DNA from: Methylobacterium terrae
Lineage (GTDB): Bacteria; Pseudomonadota; Alphaproteobacteria; Rhizobiales; Beijerinckiaceae
Assembly: GCF_003173755.1 (NCBI RefSeq)
Contig: NZ_CP029553.1
Location: forward strand, 1,512,501 to 1,576,500
DNA: 64,000 bases
Direction of reading: 5' to 3'
The notes under the pieces are model-generated. The model had not been told where the DNA came from and did not search any database. It was given only the letters and a program-made list of their open reading frames with translations. Made by a program: the position numbers and the translations under genes. Positions 27,752 through 37,542 of this stretch are shown here, one piece after another; within the stretch, counting starts at the first letter, position 1, and each line of letters opens with the position of its first letter.

Positions 27752-28957
27752 TCAACCGCGCGGCTGGCCGATCCCGTCGAGGAGCGCGGCGAACCACGGC
27801 GCGCCCGGGTCGAAGGCCTTGCCCCCGCGGATGCGCGGGAACTCGATCGCCCGCAGCCGGCCTTCCCGCTCCTCGTCGTGGCCGATCACCCCGGAGACGC
27901 CGTTCAGGCCGCATTCGACCGCGAGGTCGACCATGCCCTGGATCAGCCGCAGGTCGTCCGGGTTCGGCGCCGCCGAGCGGCAGAAATGGCCCGACTTCAG
28001 CACCAGGGTCTTCTCCGCCCCGATCATGGGCGCGAAGCGGTCGGCGAACCACTTGCCGACGTTGATCGTGTCGATCTTGACGTGGCCGAAGGGATCGCGG
28101 CCCAGGACCTCGCCGCGGCCCTCGATCTCGGCCACGATCTCGTCGAGGCCCGCCCCCTCGCTCAGGAAGACCGTGACGCAGTCCTTGGCGTCGAGCCGAC
28201 CTTTGAGCCGCGCGGCCTCCCGCTCGATGTCGAGGGGAAGTTCCGGCAGGTAGACCGCATCCACCTCCTTGTGCGCCCGGTCCGACCCGAATTCCGGCAG
28301 GAAGGCGGTGCGGTCGAGGCGCTCGCGGTAGGCGCGCGCCGTCGCGGCGGTGAGCCAGCCGCATTTGCGGCCCATGATCTCGTGGACGATCAGCATGCGC
28401 GGGTTGGCGCTCTGCTCGTTGACGATGTTCTCGGCGAAGATCGCGCCCTGCTCGGCGGCCGTCCAGGCGCCCAGCGTCTGGCGGATCGGCACCACGTCGT
28501 TGTCGATGGTCTTCGGCAGTCCGACCACCGTCAGCTGGTAGCCGTTGGCCTCGAGATAGGCCGCGAGGTCGGCCGCCGTGGTGTTGGTGTCGTCGCCGCC
28601 GATCGTGTGCAGCACCGTGACGCGATCGCGGACGAGCTGGTCGGCCGCCACCTTGAGCGGATCCTGCCCCTCCTTCACCAGGCCGCGCTTGACGCAATCC
28701 TCGACGTTGGTGAGCTTGATCCGGCTGTTGCCCAGGACTGAGCCGCCGTGGCGCAGGAGCACGTCCGCGCGGGCCCGCACCTCCGGGGTGACGGTCAGGT
28801 GGTCGCCGAGCAGCAGGCCCTTGTAGCCGCTGCGATAGCCGATGATCTCGGCCTCGGGCGCGAGGTCGGTGTAGCGGGCGATCAGCCCGCCGACCGCCGC
28901 CGACAGGCACGGCGCGAGGCCGCCGGCGGTGAGCATGGCGATCTTGATCGTGGACAT
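27752..28957 (-). CDS. pfp: PPi-dependent 6-phosphofructokinase
   Basis: 401 residues. PFK fold with GGDDTN (120-125), where the second Asp marks the pyrophosphate-using type rather than the ATP type (GGDGT), and the catalytic PKTIDND (148-154). It interconverts fructose 6-phosphate and fructose 1,6-bisphosphate with PPi as phosphoryl donor, so it can work in both glycolysis and gluconeogenesis; in methylotrophs such enzymes also act on sedoheptulose phosphates. Single gene, no obvious partner. Confidence 0.92.
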   Translation of the reverse strand: MSTIKIAMLTAGGLAPCLSAAVGGLIARYTDLAPEAEIIGYRSGYKGLLLGDHLTVTPEVRARADVLLRHGGSVLGNSRIKLTNVEDCVKRGLVKEGQDPLKVAADQLVRDRVTVLHTIGGDDTNTTAADLAAYLEANGYQLTVVGLPKTIDNDVVPIRQTLGAWTAAEQGAIFAENIVNEQSANPRMLIVHEIMGRKCGWLTAATARAYRERLDRTAFLPEFGSDRAHKEVDAVYLPELPLDIEREAARLKGRLDAKDCVTVFLSEGAGLDEIVAEIEGRGEVLGRDPFGHVKIDTINVGKWFADRFAPMIGAEKTLVLKSGHFCRSAAPNPDDLRLIQGMVDLAVECGLNGVSGVIGHDEEREGRLRAIEFPRIRGGKAFDPGAPWFAALLDGIGQPRG

Positions 28958-29065
28958 CGTGGGCTCCGCGTTGCGCTGCGAAGCCCATAGTGGGCGGAAC
29001 GGCCCGCGGGTCCAGCCCCGACCGTCGATCCGGCCCCGGCAGGCTCGGTCCGGCCCCCGGCAGCC

Positions 29066-29947
29066 TCAATCCTTGTCGAGGCTGAGGTCCGGCGCCTCGG
29101 GATTCTTCATGCCGACGACGTGGTAGCCGGCATCGACGTGCAGGATCTCGCCGGTCATGCCGCGCGACATGTCGGAGATCAGGTAGGCGGCGGTCTCGCC
29201 GACCTCGTCGATCGTCACGGTGCGCCGCAGGGGAGCGTTGTACTCGTTCCACTTCAGGATGTAGCGGAAATCGCCGATGCCGGAGGCGGCGAGCGTCTTG
29301 ATCGGGCCGGCGGAGATCGCGTTGACGCGGATCTTCTGGGGGCCGAGATCGGCCGCGAGGTAGCGCACCGAGGCCTCGAGCGCCGCCTTGGCGACGCCCA
29401 TGACGTTGTAGTGCGGCATCCACTTCTCGGCGCCGTAATAGGTCAGCGTCAGGAGCGAGCCGCCGTTCTTCATCAGCTTCTCGGCCCGCTGGGCGACCGC
29501 GGTGAACGAGTAGCAGGAGATCAGCAGCGACTTGGTGAAATTCGCCTCGCTGGTCTCGATGTAGCGGCCGGTCAGCTCGTCCTTGTCCGAGAAGGCGATG
29601 CAGTGGACGACGAAGTCGATCCCCTCGGGGAAGTGACGGCCGGTGGCCTCGAAGGCCGCATCGATCGAGGCCGGATCGGTGACGTCGCAATGGCCGACGA
29701 CCGCGGCGTCGAGCTCGCGGGCCAGCGGCTCGACGCGCTTCCGCAGGGCTTCGCCCTGGTAGGTGAAGGCGAGCTCGGCACCGTGCTGGCGGGCGCTCTT
29801 GGCGATGCCCCAGGCGATCGAGCGGTTGTTGGCGACGCCGAGCACGAGGCCGCGCTTGCCGGCGAGAAGCCCGGTCTTCAGGGATGCGGCCTGCCCGTCA
29901 TCCTGTACCTGTGCCCGGTTCGAGTCAGCCAGGTTCGAGTCAGCCAT
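29066..29947 (-). CDS. fabI: Enoyl-[acyl-carrier-protein] reductase (NADH)
   Basis: 293 residues. It has the FabI fingerprint: GLVLGVANNRSIAWGIAKS (cofactor binding), the catalytic pair in TYYGAEKWMPHYNVMGVAK (Tyr-x6-Lys type), and SAGPIKTLAASGI. It carries out the last reduction of each fatty acid elongation cycle. The first 25 residues are an unusual hydrophilic extension with a 15-base tandem repeat (ADSNL ADSNR); an internal start near the GLLAGKRG segment is possible. Confidence 0.95.
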   Translation of the reverse strand: MADSNLADSNRAQVQDDGQAASLKTGLLAGKRGLVLGVANNRSIAWGIAKSARQHGAELAFTYQGEALRKRVEPLARELDAAVVGHCDVTDPASIDAAFEATGRHFPEGIDFVVHCIAFSDKDELTGRYIETSEANFTKSLLISCYSFTAVAQRAEKLMKNGGSLLTLTYYGAEKWMPHYNVMGVAKAALEASVRYLAADLGPQKIRVNAISAGPIKTLAASGIGDFRYILKWNEYNAPLRRTVTIDEVGETAAYLISDMSRGMTGEILHVDAGYHVVGMKNPEAPDLSLDKD

Positions 29948-30113
29948 GAGTCACCCAAAGAACAGCCGCCACGGGGAACGCGCGGCGGCTGGTTGGACCC
30001 GGCCGTGCATGGCTCCCCAGCCGCTTCCTTAACCGACGCCCGCGGGAGACGGAAGTGCGCCGGCTCCGGGAATACCGCCCGCAGGGTCCGCCCGGCGCGT
30101 CGTCACCTCGCCG

Positions 30114-31043
30114 TCAGCTCGTGGCGGCGGCGGCGCGGCGCTTGCGGGCGAACTCGGTCAGGGCCTCGTCGGCGGCCGCCGGCAGGGTGACGGCGATGGT
30201 GGCGAGCAGGTCGCCGCGGGTGCCGTCCTTCTTCGGCAGGCCCTTGCCGCGCAGGCGGAAGACCCGGCCCGAGCTCGTCATCGGCGGAATCTTCATCTCG
30301 ACCGCGCCGGTCAGCGTCTGGATCCGGATCGGCCCGCCCAGCACCGCGTCCTCGAGCGGGACCTCGGCGGAGGTGCGCAGGTCCACGCCCTCGACCTGGA
30401 AGCGGGGATCGGGCGCGACCCGGATGGTGAGCAGCGCGTCGCCCGGATCGGCGCCGTGGGCGCCCGGATAGCCGAGGCCGCGCAGGCGGATCACCTGCCC
30501 GTCGACCACGCCCTTGGGCACCACCGCGTCGACCTCGCGCCCGCTCGGCAGGCTGAGGCGGAGCTTCGCCTCCGAGGCGATCTGCTCGAGGGTGACCGTC
30601 AGCTCGGCGGCGACGTCCTCGCCCTTCTGGGGCGCGGCGCGCCCGGGCCCGCCGGCGGAGCGGAACGCCTCGCCGAACAGGTGCGAGAAGATGTCCTCGC
30701 CGAAGCCGCCGGCGCCACCGCCGGCCCCGCCCCGGGCGCGGGCCATCGATTCGAAGTCGAAGCCGCCGCCACCGCGGCCGGCGCCGCCGCCGAAGCCCTC
30801 GAAGCCGCCGGTGAAGCGGGGCTTGCCCTCGCCGTCGATCGCGCCGCGGTCGAACTGCTCGCGCTTCTTGGCGTCGCCCAGGATCTCGTAGGCCTGGTTG
30901 ACCTCGGCGAAGCGGTCCTGCGCCTTGGCGTCGTTCTTGTTGCGGTCGGGGTGGTAGGCCTTGGCGAGCTTGCGGAAGGCTTTCTTGATCTCCGCCTCGT
31001 CGGCCGAACGGCTCACGCCGAGTACGTCGTAGGGGTTGCGCAT
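30114..31043 (-). CDS. DnaJ-like chaperone, type B (CbpA-like)
   Basis: 309 residues. J domain (1-70) with HPD at 31-33, a Gly/Phe-rich linker (about 78-115), then the two beta-barrel C-terminal substrate domains without the zinc fingers of DnaJ. It stimulates DnaK and binds unfolded protein. It stands alone between fabI and a divergent-side lipoprotein gene; no grpE or dnaK is near. Confidence 0.92.
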   Translation of the reverse strand: MRNPYDVLGVSRSADEAEIKKAFRKLAKAYHPDRNKNDAKAQDRFAEVNQAYEILGDAKKREQFDRGAIDGEGKPRFTGGFEGFGGGAGRGGGGFDFESMARARGGAGGGAGGFGEDIFSHLFGEAFRSAGGPGRAAPQKGEDVAAELTVTLEQIASEAKLRLSLPSGREVDAVVPKGVVDGQVIRLRGLGYPGAHGADPGDALLTIRVAPDPRFQVEGVDLRTSAEVPLEDAVLGGPIRIQTLTGAVEMKIPPMTSSGRVFRLRGKGLPKKDGTRGDLLATIAVTLPAAADEALTEFARKRRAAAATS

Positions 31044-31219
31044 GGCGATCCGATGGCGATTCGGGCGGTGGCACCCCGGAGCAGCGCGCTCCCGGGGCGA
31101 CGTCGCCTCGTGAAAACAGGATGAGCCCTATCTGGCGACCGTGTTGCCGGATTGCAACGCCGGCCGCACCGGGAGACGGCAAAGTTACGTGACTTCCCGC
31201 GACGGCGCCACGTCCGCCT

Positions 31220-31699
31220 CTAACCCGGCTTCGCCGCCGCCTTCAGGCTCTTCAATTCCCAGGCGCCGCCCGACGGCCGGCAGCCGGTGCCGCGCACGAA
31301 GCGGTTGCCCGTCGGCCCGATCACCGAGGCGAGGAAGCCGCGGCAGATCTCGTCGTTCTTCACGAAGGGCAGCCCGGTCGGGTTGACCATGCCGCGCATG
31401 CCGGAATCCGGGTTGTCCCACTTCACCGGCTGGCCGTTGCCCTGCGGATCCAGGGCGACCCCGAGCGCCGCCTTGGCCCGGCGCCAATCCTCGCCGGAGA
31501 GGTCGGAGCCGAAGCTCTTCGGCGCCGCAGGCTCGATGCTGCCGGTGCTCTCGGGCTCCGGCGGGGCCGCGTCCACCTGCGGCGTGAACATGATGAGCGG
31601 CTGGCTGCAGCCGCCGATCGCCAGAACGCTCACCAGGGCGCTCGCCGCGAGGGCGAGGCCGAGCGTCACCGAACCGACTTTACACGCACCGCGACGCAT
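31220..31699 (-). CDS. Surface-antigen-like lipoprotein (RT0821/Lpp0805 type)
   Basis: 159 residues from the ATG at 31699. The N-terminus is a hydrophobic signal ending in VLAIGGC, a plausible lipobox with lipidated Cys near residue 30. The mature part has an acidic linker (PEPESTGSIEP), then a domain like the 17-kDa surface antigens: DWRRAKAALGVALD, PVKWDNPDSGMRG, EICRGFLASVIG. Probably outer-membrane attached. It is divergent from pdxH. Confidence 0.8.
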   Translation of the reverse strand: MRRGACKVGSVTLGLALAASALVSVLAIGGCSQPLIMFTPQVDAAPPEPESTGSIEPAAPKSFGSDLSGEDWRRAKAALGVALDPQGNGQPVKWDNPDSGMRGMVNPTGLPFVKNDEICRGFLASVIGPTGNRFVRGTGCRPSGGAWELKSLKAAAKPG

Positions 31700-31813
31700 T
31701 ACACCTGTTCTCACGACCGGGCGGCCCGTCGCGACGCATGAGGATGCGACGCCGGCCCGCCCCCGGTTCCGGTTGTCACACTGGCGCATAGCCACTTGGG
31801 TAAGGACGATGCC

Positions 31814-32422
31814 GTGGACGGGTTAACGAAGGATGATTTCACCCAGAACCCGGATCCCTGGGCGCTGTTCCGGCAATGGTTTGCCGAGGCGCAAGCCTCC
31901 GAGCCGGAGGATCCGAACGCCATGGCGCTCGCGACCTGTGACGCCGACGGGCTGCCGGACGTGCGCATCGTGCTCCTGAAGGGCGTCGACGAGCGCGGAT
32001 TCGTGTTCTACACCAACACCCTGTCGATGAAGGGGCTGGAGCTCGCGGACAACCCGCGCGCGGCCATCGTGCTGCACTGGAAGAGCCTGCGCCGCCAGGT
32101 GCGGGCCCGCGGCACGGTGACGAAAGTCGATGAGGCGGAAGCCGACGCCTACTACGCGACCCGCGCCCGCGACAGCCGCCTCGGCGCCTGGGCGAGCCGG
32201 CAGTCGCAGCCGCTCGACAGCCGCGAGACGCTGATCCGGGCGGTGGAGGAGGTCGGCGGCCGCTTCCCCGGCGAGGCCGTGCCGCGTCCCGCCCACTGGA
32301 CCGGCTACCGGATCGCGCCCGTCACGATGGAGTTCTGGCAGGACGGCGCCTACCGCCTGCACGACCGGGTGCGCTTCACCCGCCGCGGCGGCGACTGGGA
32401 GGGGCAGCGCCTCTATCCGTGA
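31814..32422 (+). CDS. pdxH: Pyridoxamine 5'-phosphate oxidase
   Basis: About 202 residues. I choose the GTG at 31814 because AAGGA lies 7 bases before it; the frame is open further up to a TTG at 31796. PdxH signatures: NAMALATCDADGLPDVRIVLLKG, FVFYTNTLSMKG, RARDSRLGAWASRQSQPL, and the C-terminal RFTRRGGDWEGQRLYP. It oxidises PNP/PMP to pyridoxal 5'-phosphate using FMN. Confidence 0.94.
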   Translation: MDGLTKDDFTQNPDPWALFRQWFAEAQASEPEDPNAMALATCDADGLPDVRIVLLKGVDERGFVFYTNTLSMKGLELADNPRAAIVLHWKSLRRQVRARGTVTKVDEAEADAYYATRARDSRLGAWASRQSQPLDSRETLIRAVEEVGGRFPGEAVPRPAHWTGYRIAPVTMEFWQDGAYRLHDRVRFTRRGGDWEGQRLYP

Positions 32423-32555
32423 GCGCGGCGGGGCGCGCGAGCTTTGCTGCGGCGCGGCGAGCCCTGGATTTCCGGGCCGCCGAGCCCTAACCTGACGGCT
32501 CTTCGCGCCCCTCCAAGACGGCGGCGCTCCGCACCGGACATCCCGAGGAACGGCC

Positions 32556-33311
32556 GTGGCCCATCCGTCGAACGAACGCCGCCGCGTGATGCTGCTCACC
32601 GGCGCGAGCCGGGGCATCGGCCACGCCACCGTGAAGCGCTTCTCGGCGGCGGGCTGGCGCGTCATCACCTGCTCGCGCCACGCCTTCCCGGAGAACTGCC
32701 CGTGGGAGATGGGGCCGGAGGACCACCTGCAGGTCGACCTCGCAGACCCCGAGGACACCGTCCGCGCGGTCCAGGAGGTGGCCGGGCGGCTCGAGGCCGA
32801 GGGCGGCCTCCTGCACGCGCTCGTCAACAATGCCGGCATCTCGCCGAAAGGATCGGGCGGCGCGCGGCTCGGCGCCATCGACACCCCGTTCTCCGACTGG
32901 CAGCGGGTGTTCCAGGTCAATTTCTTCGCCCCCATCCTGCTCGCCCGCGGCCTGTGCGGCGAGCTGACCCGGGCGCGCGGCTCGATCGTCAACGTGACGT
33001 CGATCGCGGGCTCGCGCGTCCACCCCTTCGCGGGGGCGGCCTACGCCACCTCGAAGGCGGCGCTCGCCGGCCTCACCCGCGAGATGGCCTCCGATTTCGG
33101 GCCGCTCGGCGTGCGGGTGAACGCCATCTCGCCCGGCGAGATCGACACCTCGATCCTGTCGCCCGGCACCGACAAGCTGGTGGCGCAGATCCCGCAGCGG
33201 CGGCTCGGCACCCCCGACGAGGTCGCCAAGGCGATCTACTTCCTCTGCACCGAGGCCTCGTCCTACGTGAACGGCGCCGAGCTGCACATCAACGGCGGCC
33301 AGCATGTCTGA
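32556..33311 (+). CDS. Short-chain dehydrogenase/reductase
   Basis: 251 residues from a GTG at 32556 with GAGGA 6 bases upstream. Classical SDR: cofactor motif TGASRGIGHA, NNAG in VNNAGISPKG, and the catalytic Ser / YATSK pair. The N-terminal Arg after the glycine motif hints at NADP(H). Substrate unknown. Its stop lies 8 bases inside the next gene (start 33304), the first link of a four-gene overlapping chain. Confidence 0.9.
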   Translation: MAHPSNERRRVMLLTGASRGIGHATVKRFSAAGWRVITCSRHAFPENCPWEMGPEDHLQVDLADPEDTVRAVQEVAGRLEAEGGLLHALVNNAGISPKGSGGARLGAIDTPFSDWQRVFQVNFFAPILLARGLCGELTRARGSIVNVTSIAGSRVHPFAGAAYATSKAALAGLTREMASDFGPLGVRVNAISPGEIDTSILSPGTDKLVAQIPQRRLGTPDEVAKAIYFLCTEASSYVNGAELHINGGQHV

Positions 33312-34347
33312 GCGGGCGGCGCGCGCGCTCGCCCGCGGCTGCCTCGCCGCCCTTCTCGTCGCCTCGCCCGCCGCCGCCGAGCCGCGCGTCACCCTGCTCG
33401 ACCTGCCGTTCCGGGTGACGCAGCTGCGCGACGCGGGCAGCGAGGCGGCTTTGTCGGTCGCGACCGCCGGCCTGCCGCAGCTGCCCCGCACGCCCGGCCC
33501 GATCGCCGTCGCCTGGGGCGAGACCGGTGCGGCCGTGCTCATGCTCTCGGGCGATCGCGTGACGGTCGTCCCGCTCTCCCTCGACGCGATCGAGGGGCTG
33601 ACCGCCGGCGAGACGCCGAAGGGAGCCCTGCCGGGCTCGCGCCGGGTTCTGTCCGGTCCCGTCAGCGCCTACCTGTCGGGTCCGGCGACCGGGCCGGACG
33701 GGCGCCCGGGCGCCGCCGGCGTGACTTTGCGCGAGCGCCAGAAGGTGTCGATGAGCGCCGACCCGAAGCCGGTGCCGGTCGCGACCGCGACGGTGCCGCC
33801 GGGCGCCGGTGCGGCCTTCGCCCCCGACACCCTGCGGCCGGTCGAGATCGACGGGTCCCTCGCCCTGCTGGCGCTGAGCGAGCACCCGGAGGGCACGCGC
33901 CTCGCGCTGATCGGGCGTCAGGACGGGGCCTGGCGGGTGCGGGCCGAGACCCCGGCCGAACCCGGACGGGCGAGCCTCGCGGCCGAGTGGCCCGGCGCCC
34001 GCCCCGGGGCCGTGCTGGTGCGCGGCGACGCGGGCCGGCTCGAACACTGGAGCCTCGCCGGCGGCAAGCTTGCGCAGCAGGCGGCGGGCGGCCGGAGCGC
34101 CGACGGCGGGGGCTTCTCCGCCCCCGGCGCCGCCGTGGCGGACGGCGAGGTTGTGCTGGCGACCCGCGACCGCGGCGCCCTCGCCTACGTCTCGCTCAAC
34201 GACCTCGCCGAGCGTGCGCGGGCGGCCCTGCCGGCGCCCGTCGGCGCCGGCCTCGCGGTCCTCGGATCCGGGCGCGGCGCCCAGGTGGTCGTGGCGCTGG
34301 CCGACGGGCGCCTGGCGGTCGTGCATGACGGCGGCGCGCGGCCGTGA
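33304..34347 (+). CDS. Exported hypothetical protein, beta-propeller-like
   Basis: 347 residues. A signal peptide (ends near SPAAAEPR) is followed by repeated short hydrophobic blocks ending in small residues (IAVAWGETGAAVLMLSGDRV, LALIGRQDGAWRV, AVLVRGDAGRLEHWSL, VVVALADGRLAVVHDG), which look like beta-propeller blades. No family recognised. It overlaps the SDR gene upstream and the Nudix gene downstream (GTGA). Confidence 0.7.
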   Translation: MSERAARALARGCLAALLVASPAAAEPRVTLLDLPFRVTQLRDAGSEAALSVATAGLPQLPRTPGPIAVAWGETGAAVLMLSGDRVTVVPLSLDAIEGLTAGETPKGALPGSRRVLSGPVSAYLSGPATGPDGRPGAAGVTLRERQKVSMSADPKPVPVATATVPPGAGAAFAPDTLRPVEIDGSLALLALSEHPEGTRLALIGRQDGAWRVRAETPAEPGRASLAAEWPGARPGAVLVRGDAGRLEHWSLAGGKLAQQAAGGRSADGGGFSAPGAAVADGEVVLATRDRGALAYVSLNDLAERARAALPAPVGAGLAVLGSGRGAQVVVALADGRLAVVHDGGARP

Positions 34348-34862
34348 GCGGGACCGGGACCGACGATACGGGTCTGCGCCGCCGCTATCCCGTGCGCCCC
34401 TTCGTCGCCGCCTCCGCGGCGGTGGTGCGCGACGGACGCGTGCTGCTCGCCGCCCGCGGCCAGGCGCCGATGCGCGGGATCTACACCCTGCCGGGCGGCC
34501 AGGTGGAACCGGGCGAGACCCTGGCCGAGGCCGCCCTGCGCGAATTGCACGAGGAGGTCGGGGTGGTGGCCGAGGTGGTCGCGGGCTTGACGCCCCTCGA
34601 GGTGATCGAGCGCGACGCGCAGGGCGCGGTGCTGCACCATTTCGTGATCCACCCCCACGCCGCCCGCTGGCTCTCCGGCGAGCCGACGACCGGGCCGGAG
34701 GCCCTCGACCTGCGCTGGGTGACGCCCGACGAGGCGCGCGCGCTGCCGACCACCCGGGGCCTGCACGCGGTGATCGCGCAGGCCCTGGCGGCGATGGACC
34801 GCAGCGGGGTGGGAGATGTGGTGGGAGATGCCGCGGGCGACGCGACGGGAGGCGAGGCATGA
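34344..34862 (+). CDS. Nudix hydrolase
   Basis: 172 residues from a GTG at 34344 overlapping the previous stop. The Nudix box is complete (GGQVEPGETLAEAALRELHE...EEVGV). RYPVRPFVAASAAVVRDGRVLLAARG at the start is like ADP-ribose/NADH-type or MutT-like Nudix enzymes; substrate not predictable. The C-terminus has a short near-repeat (VGDVVGDAAGDATGG). Overlaps the next gene by 4 bases (ATGA). Confidence 0.88.
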   Translation: MSGTGTDDTGLRRRYPVRPFVAASAAVVRDGRVLLAARGQAPMRGIYTLPGGQVEPGETLAEAALRELHEEVGVVAEVVAGLTPLEVIERDAQGAVLHHFVIHPHAARWLSGEPTTGPEALDLRWVTPDEARALPTTRGLHAVIAQALAAMDRSGVGDVVGDAAGDATGGEA

Positions 34863-35299
34863 GGCGCGTCGCGATCCTGGCGGCCTGCCTGCTCGCCGCG
34901 GCGCCGGCCCTTGCCCAGACCCGGCCGCGGCCCGCCACCCGGGGGGCCGAGACCAAGCCCGCCGAGAGGGAGGCTCCCGCCCCGCCGCCGGACGCGCCCG
35001 CGCCCTACGACCGCGACCTCCTGCGCCTGTCGGAGATCATCGGCTCGCTGAGCTTCCTGCGCGAGCTGTGCGGCAATCCCGACGCGCCGGAATGGCCGGC
35101 GCGGATGAGGGCCCTGCTCGATTCCGAGGGCACCAGCCCGGGGCGGCGCGACCGCCTCGCCGGGGCCTACAACCGCGGCTACGGCGGCTACGCCGTGACC
35201 TACCGCGTCTGCACGCCGTCGGCGGTCGAGGCCGCGACCCGCTACATCGCGGAGGGCGAGCGCCTGTCGGTCACTCTGGCCGGTCGGTTCGGCGGCTGA
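34859..35299 (+). CDS. TIGR02301 family exported protein
   Basis: 146 residues from the ATG at 34859. A signal peptide (MRRVAILAACLLAAAPALAQ) and a Pro-rich linker precede the conserved domain: DLLRLSEIIGSLSFLRELCG, WPARMRALLDSE, RRDRLAGAYNRGYGGYAVTYRVC. This family is confined to Hyphomicrobiales-type alphaproteobacteria and has no known function. Last gene of the overlapping chain starting at 32556. Confidence 0.85.
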   Translation: MRRVAILAACLLAAAPALAQTRPRPATRGAETKPAEREAPAPPPDAPAPYDRDLLRLSEIIGSLSFLRELCGNPDAPEWPARMRALLDSEGTSPGRRDRLAGAYNRGYGGYAVTYRVCTPSAVEAATRYIAEGERLSVTLAGRFGG

Positions 35300-35495
35300 G
35301 GGCGCCGTGTTGCGGGTGCGCCACAGGCTTGGCACCCGCGTCGAGGCGAGGGGCATTCTCGCTTCGCCGTTAACCTCTTCGCAATTCCTTGCTGGCCCGG
35401 GGCCGGCCGAAACCCTATGAATCCGTCATCACCCGAGGCCGCTGCGGACCCGAGACCGCCGTTCTCCCCCCAGAGACTCGATCTCAAGGCTGTCG

Positions 35496-35759
35496 ATGAC
35501 CGATTTCGAAACCCACGACCCCGCGCTCGACTCCGACCAGGAGGCGAAGCGCGTCGCCCTGAGCTACGTCTCGGAGGCCTTCGCGGAAGGTTGCCTGGAC
35601 GGGATCGACGGCGACTGCATGGCCCAGGCCGCCCTGTTCGCGGCCTTCCAGGAGCTGGTCCAGACTTACGGCGAGGAAGCCACCGCCCGCTACGCCGAGG
35701 GCTTCCCCGAGCGCATCCGGAGCGGCACCTACACGGTGCGCCCGCAAGGCCGGCATTGA
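35496..35759 (+). CDS. Small acidic hypothetical protein
   Basis: 87 residues. Acidic, helical (AKRVALSYVSEAFAEG, CMAQAALFAAFQELVQTYG) with two Cys and no signal peptide. No family recognised, but the even codon use and clear downstream hairpin support a real gene. A stable stem-loop follows 6 bases after the stop. Confidence 0.65.
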   Translation: MTDFETHDPALDSDQEAKRVALSYVSEAFAEGCLDGIDGDCMAQAALFAAFQELVQTYGEEATARYAEGFPERIRSGTYTVRPQGRH

Positions 35760-35765
35760 CGATCC

Positions 35766-35807
35766 GATCGCCCGGTCCCGCCCACCGACGGGCGGGATCG
35801 GGCGATC
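35766..35807 (+). terminator. Very stable stem-loop after the small gene
   Basis: An 18-bp stem (35766-35783 with 35790-35807, one G-U pair, 6-base loop). There is no T-run, only GGGACCCTT after it. It probably ends or stabilises the transcript of the gene at 35496. Confidence 0.55.
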
Positions 35808-35841
35808 GGGACCCTTGACGCCGCCCGCGCGTTCGCCGGGC

Positions 35842-36930
35842 ATGACCTTTCACGATCCCGCCCCCACTCGCACGGCCCGTCTCTGGCGCCCGCGCCGGGT
35901 CGTCATCACCGCGGCGGCGCGGGAGCACGCCCACGGGCGGGCGATCGCCGCGCGCGCCGAGGCGCTGGGCCTCACCGTCGAGGCCCTGCCGGGCAACCGC
36001 CTCACCGGCCTGCGCCATCCCGATCCGCGCCGCGCCTACATCGAGGCCAAGAACACCCTCGCGGTGGTGGTGGCGCCGCCGACCAAGCTGAAGCTGCAGC
36101 CGATCCCGCCGAGCGCCGACTGGCGCGTCGACCTCGCCGAGGGCTGCCCGGCCCATTGCCAGTACTGCTACCTCGCCGGCTCGCTGTCGGGACCGCCGGT
36201 GACCCGGGTCTACGCCAACCTACCCGAGATCCTGGACAACCTCGCGTCCTACCTCGGCCAGGGCGGCGTCACCTCGGCGAGCGCCGAGCGCGCGCACGAG
36301 GGCACGACCTTCGAGGCGTCCTGCTACACCGACCCCCTCGGCATCGAGCACCTGACCGGCTCGCTCTCCGCGGCGATCCGGCATTTCGGCGCCTGGGACG
36401 CCCCGGTCGCCCTGCGCGCCACCACGAAGTTCGCCGCGGTGGAGCCGCTGCTCGGCTTGGGGCACGGGCGCCGCACCCGCCTGCGCTTCTCGGTCAACGC
36501 CGCGGCGGCCGCCCGCTACGAGGGCGGCACCGCGCCGTTGCGCGACCGCCTCGCCGCGATGGGGGCGGTGGCACGCGCCGGCTACCCGGTCGGGCTCACG
36601 GTGGCGCCGATCCTCCCCGTGCCGGAGTGGCGCGAGGCCTACGCGGCCCTGTTCGCCGAGGCCGCAGCCGTGCTCGACGGCGTGCGCGACCTCGACCTCA
36701 CGGCGGAGCTCATCACCCACCGCTTCACCCCCGGCTCGAAGGAGGTGCTGGAGGGCTGGTATCCCGGCTCCGACCTGCCGATGCGGGAGGACGAGCGCAG
36801 CCGCAAGCTCACCAAGTTCGGCTCGGTGAAGTACGTGTTTCCCGCCGAACTGATGCGGGAGATGAGGCAGTGCCTGACGCGGGAACTGGCGGAGCGGCTG
36901 CCGGCGGCGCGGGTGCTCTACTGGACGTAG
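35842..36930 (+). CDS. Radical SAM protein, spore photoproduct lyase-like
   Basis: 362 residues from the ATG at 35842. The [4Fe-4S] radical SAM motif CPAHCQYC sits in LAEGCPAHCQYCYLAG, and the length and layout match the spore photoproduct lyase (SplB) family, including the C-terminal KYVFPAEL. Known SplB enzymes repair a thymine dimer typical of spore DNA. Non-sporulating alphaproteobacteria carry relatives whose substrate is unclear, so DNA photoproduct repair is inferred. Confidence 0.85.
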   Translation: MTFHDPAPTRTARLWRPRRVVITAAAREHAHGRAIAARAEALGLTVEALPGNRLTGLRHPDPRRAYIEAKNTLAVVVAPPTKLKLQPIPPSADWRVDLAEGCPAHCQYCYLAGSLSGPPVTRVYANLPEILDNLASYLGQGGVTSASAERAHEGTTFEASCYTDPLGIEHLTGSLSAAIRHFGAWDAPVALRATTKFAAVEPLLGLGHGRRTRLRFSVNAAAAARYEGGTAPLRDRLAAMGAVARAGYPVGLTVAPILPVPEWREAYAALFAEAAAVLDGVRDLDLTAELITHRFTPGSKEVLEGWYPGSDLPMREDERSRKLTKFGSVKYVFPAELMREMRQCLTRELAERLPAARVLYWT

Positions 36931-36952
36931 AGCACCGAGGCGCGGAGCACGC

Positions 36953-37363
<411 letters not shown>

Positions 37364-37542
37364 CGGGGCCTCTCCTGATGATTCCCTGGTTCCCAAGGCC
37401 CCAAGATGGTGGTGGGCGCGGCATCTGGCGAGATGCTGCGGCGCTGCGCGCAGCCCGGCGGCTGCGCAGAGCAACACCGCCACGGGCCTTCGCGATCCGG
37501 CCCGGGCGCGCCATACTCGGGCCGTGCGGGAGCGAGGCCGGC

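Noticed and set aside
29917..29945. GGTTCGAGTC words like a tRNA T-loop
   Set aside because: They are the two copies of a 15-bp repeat coding for ADSN in the FabI N-terminus; no acceptor stem or anticodon arm can be formed.
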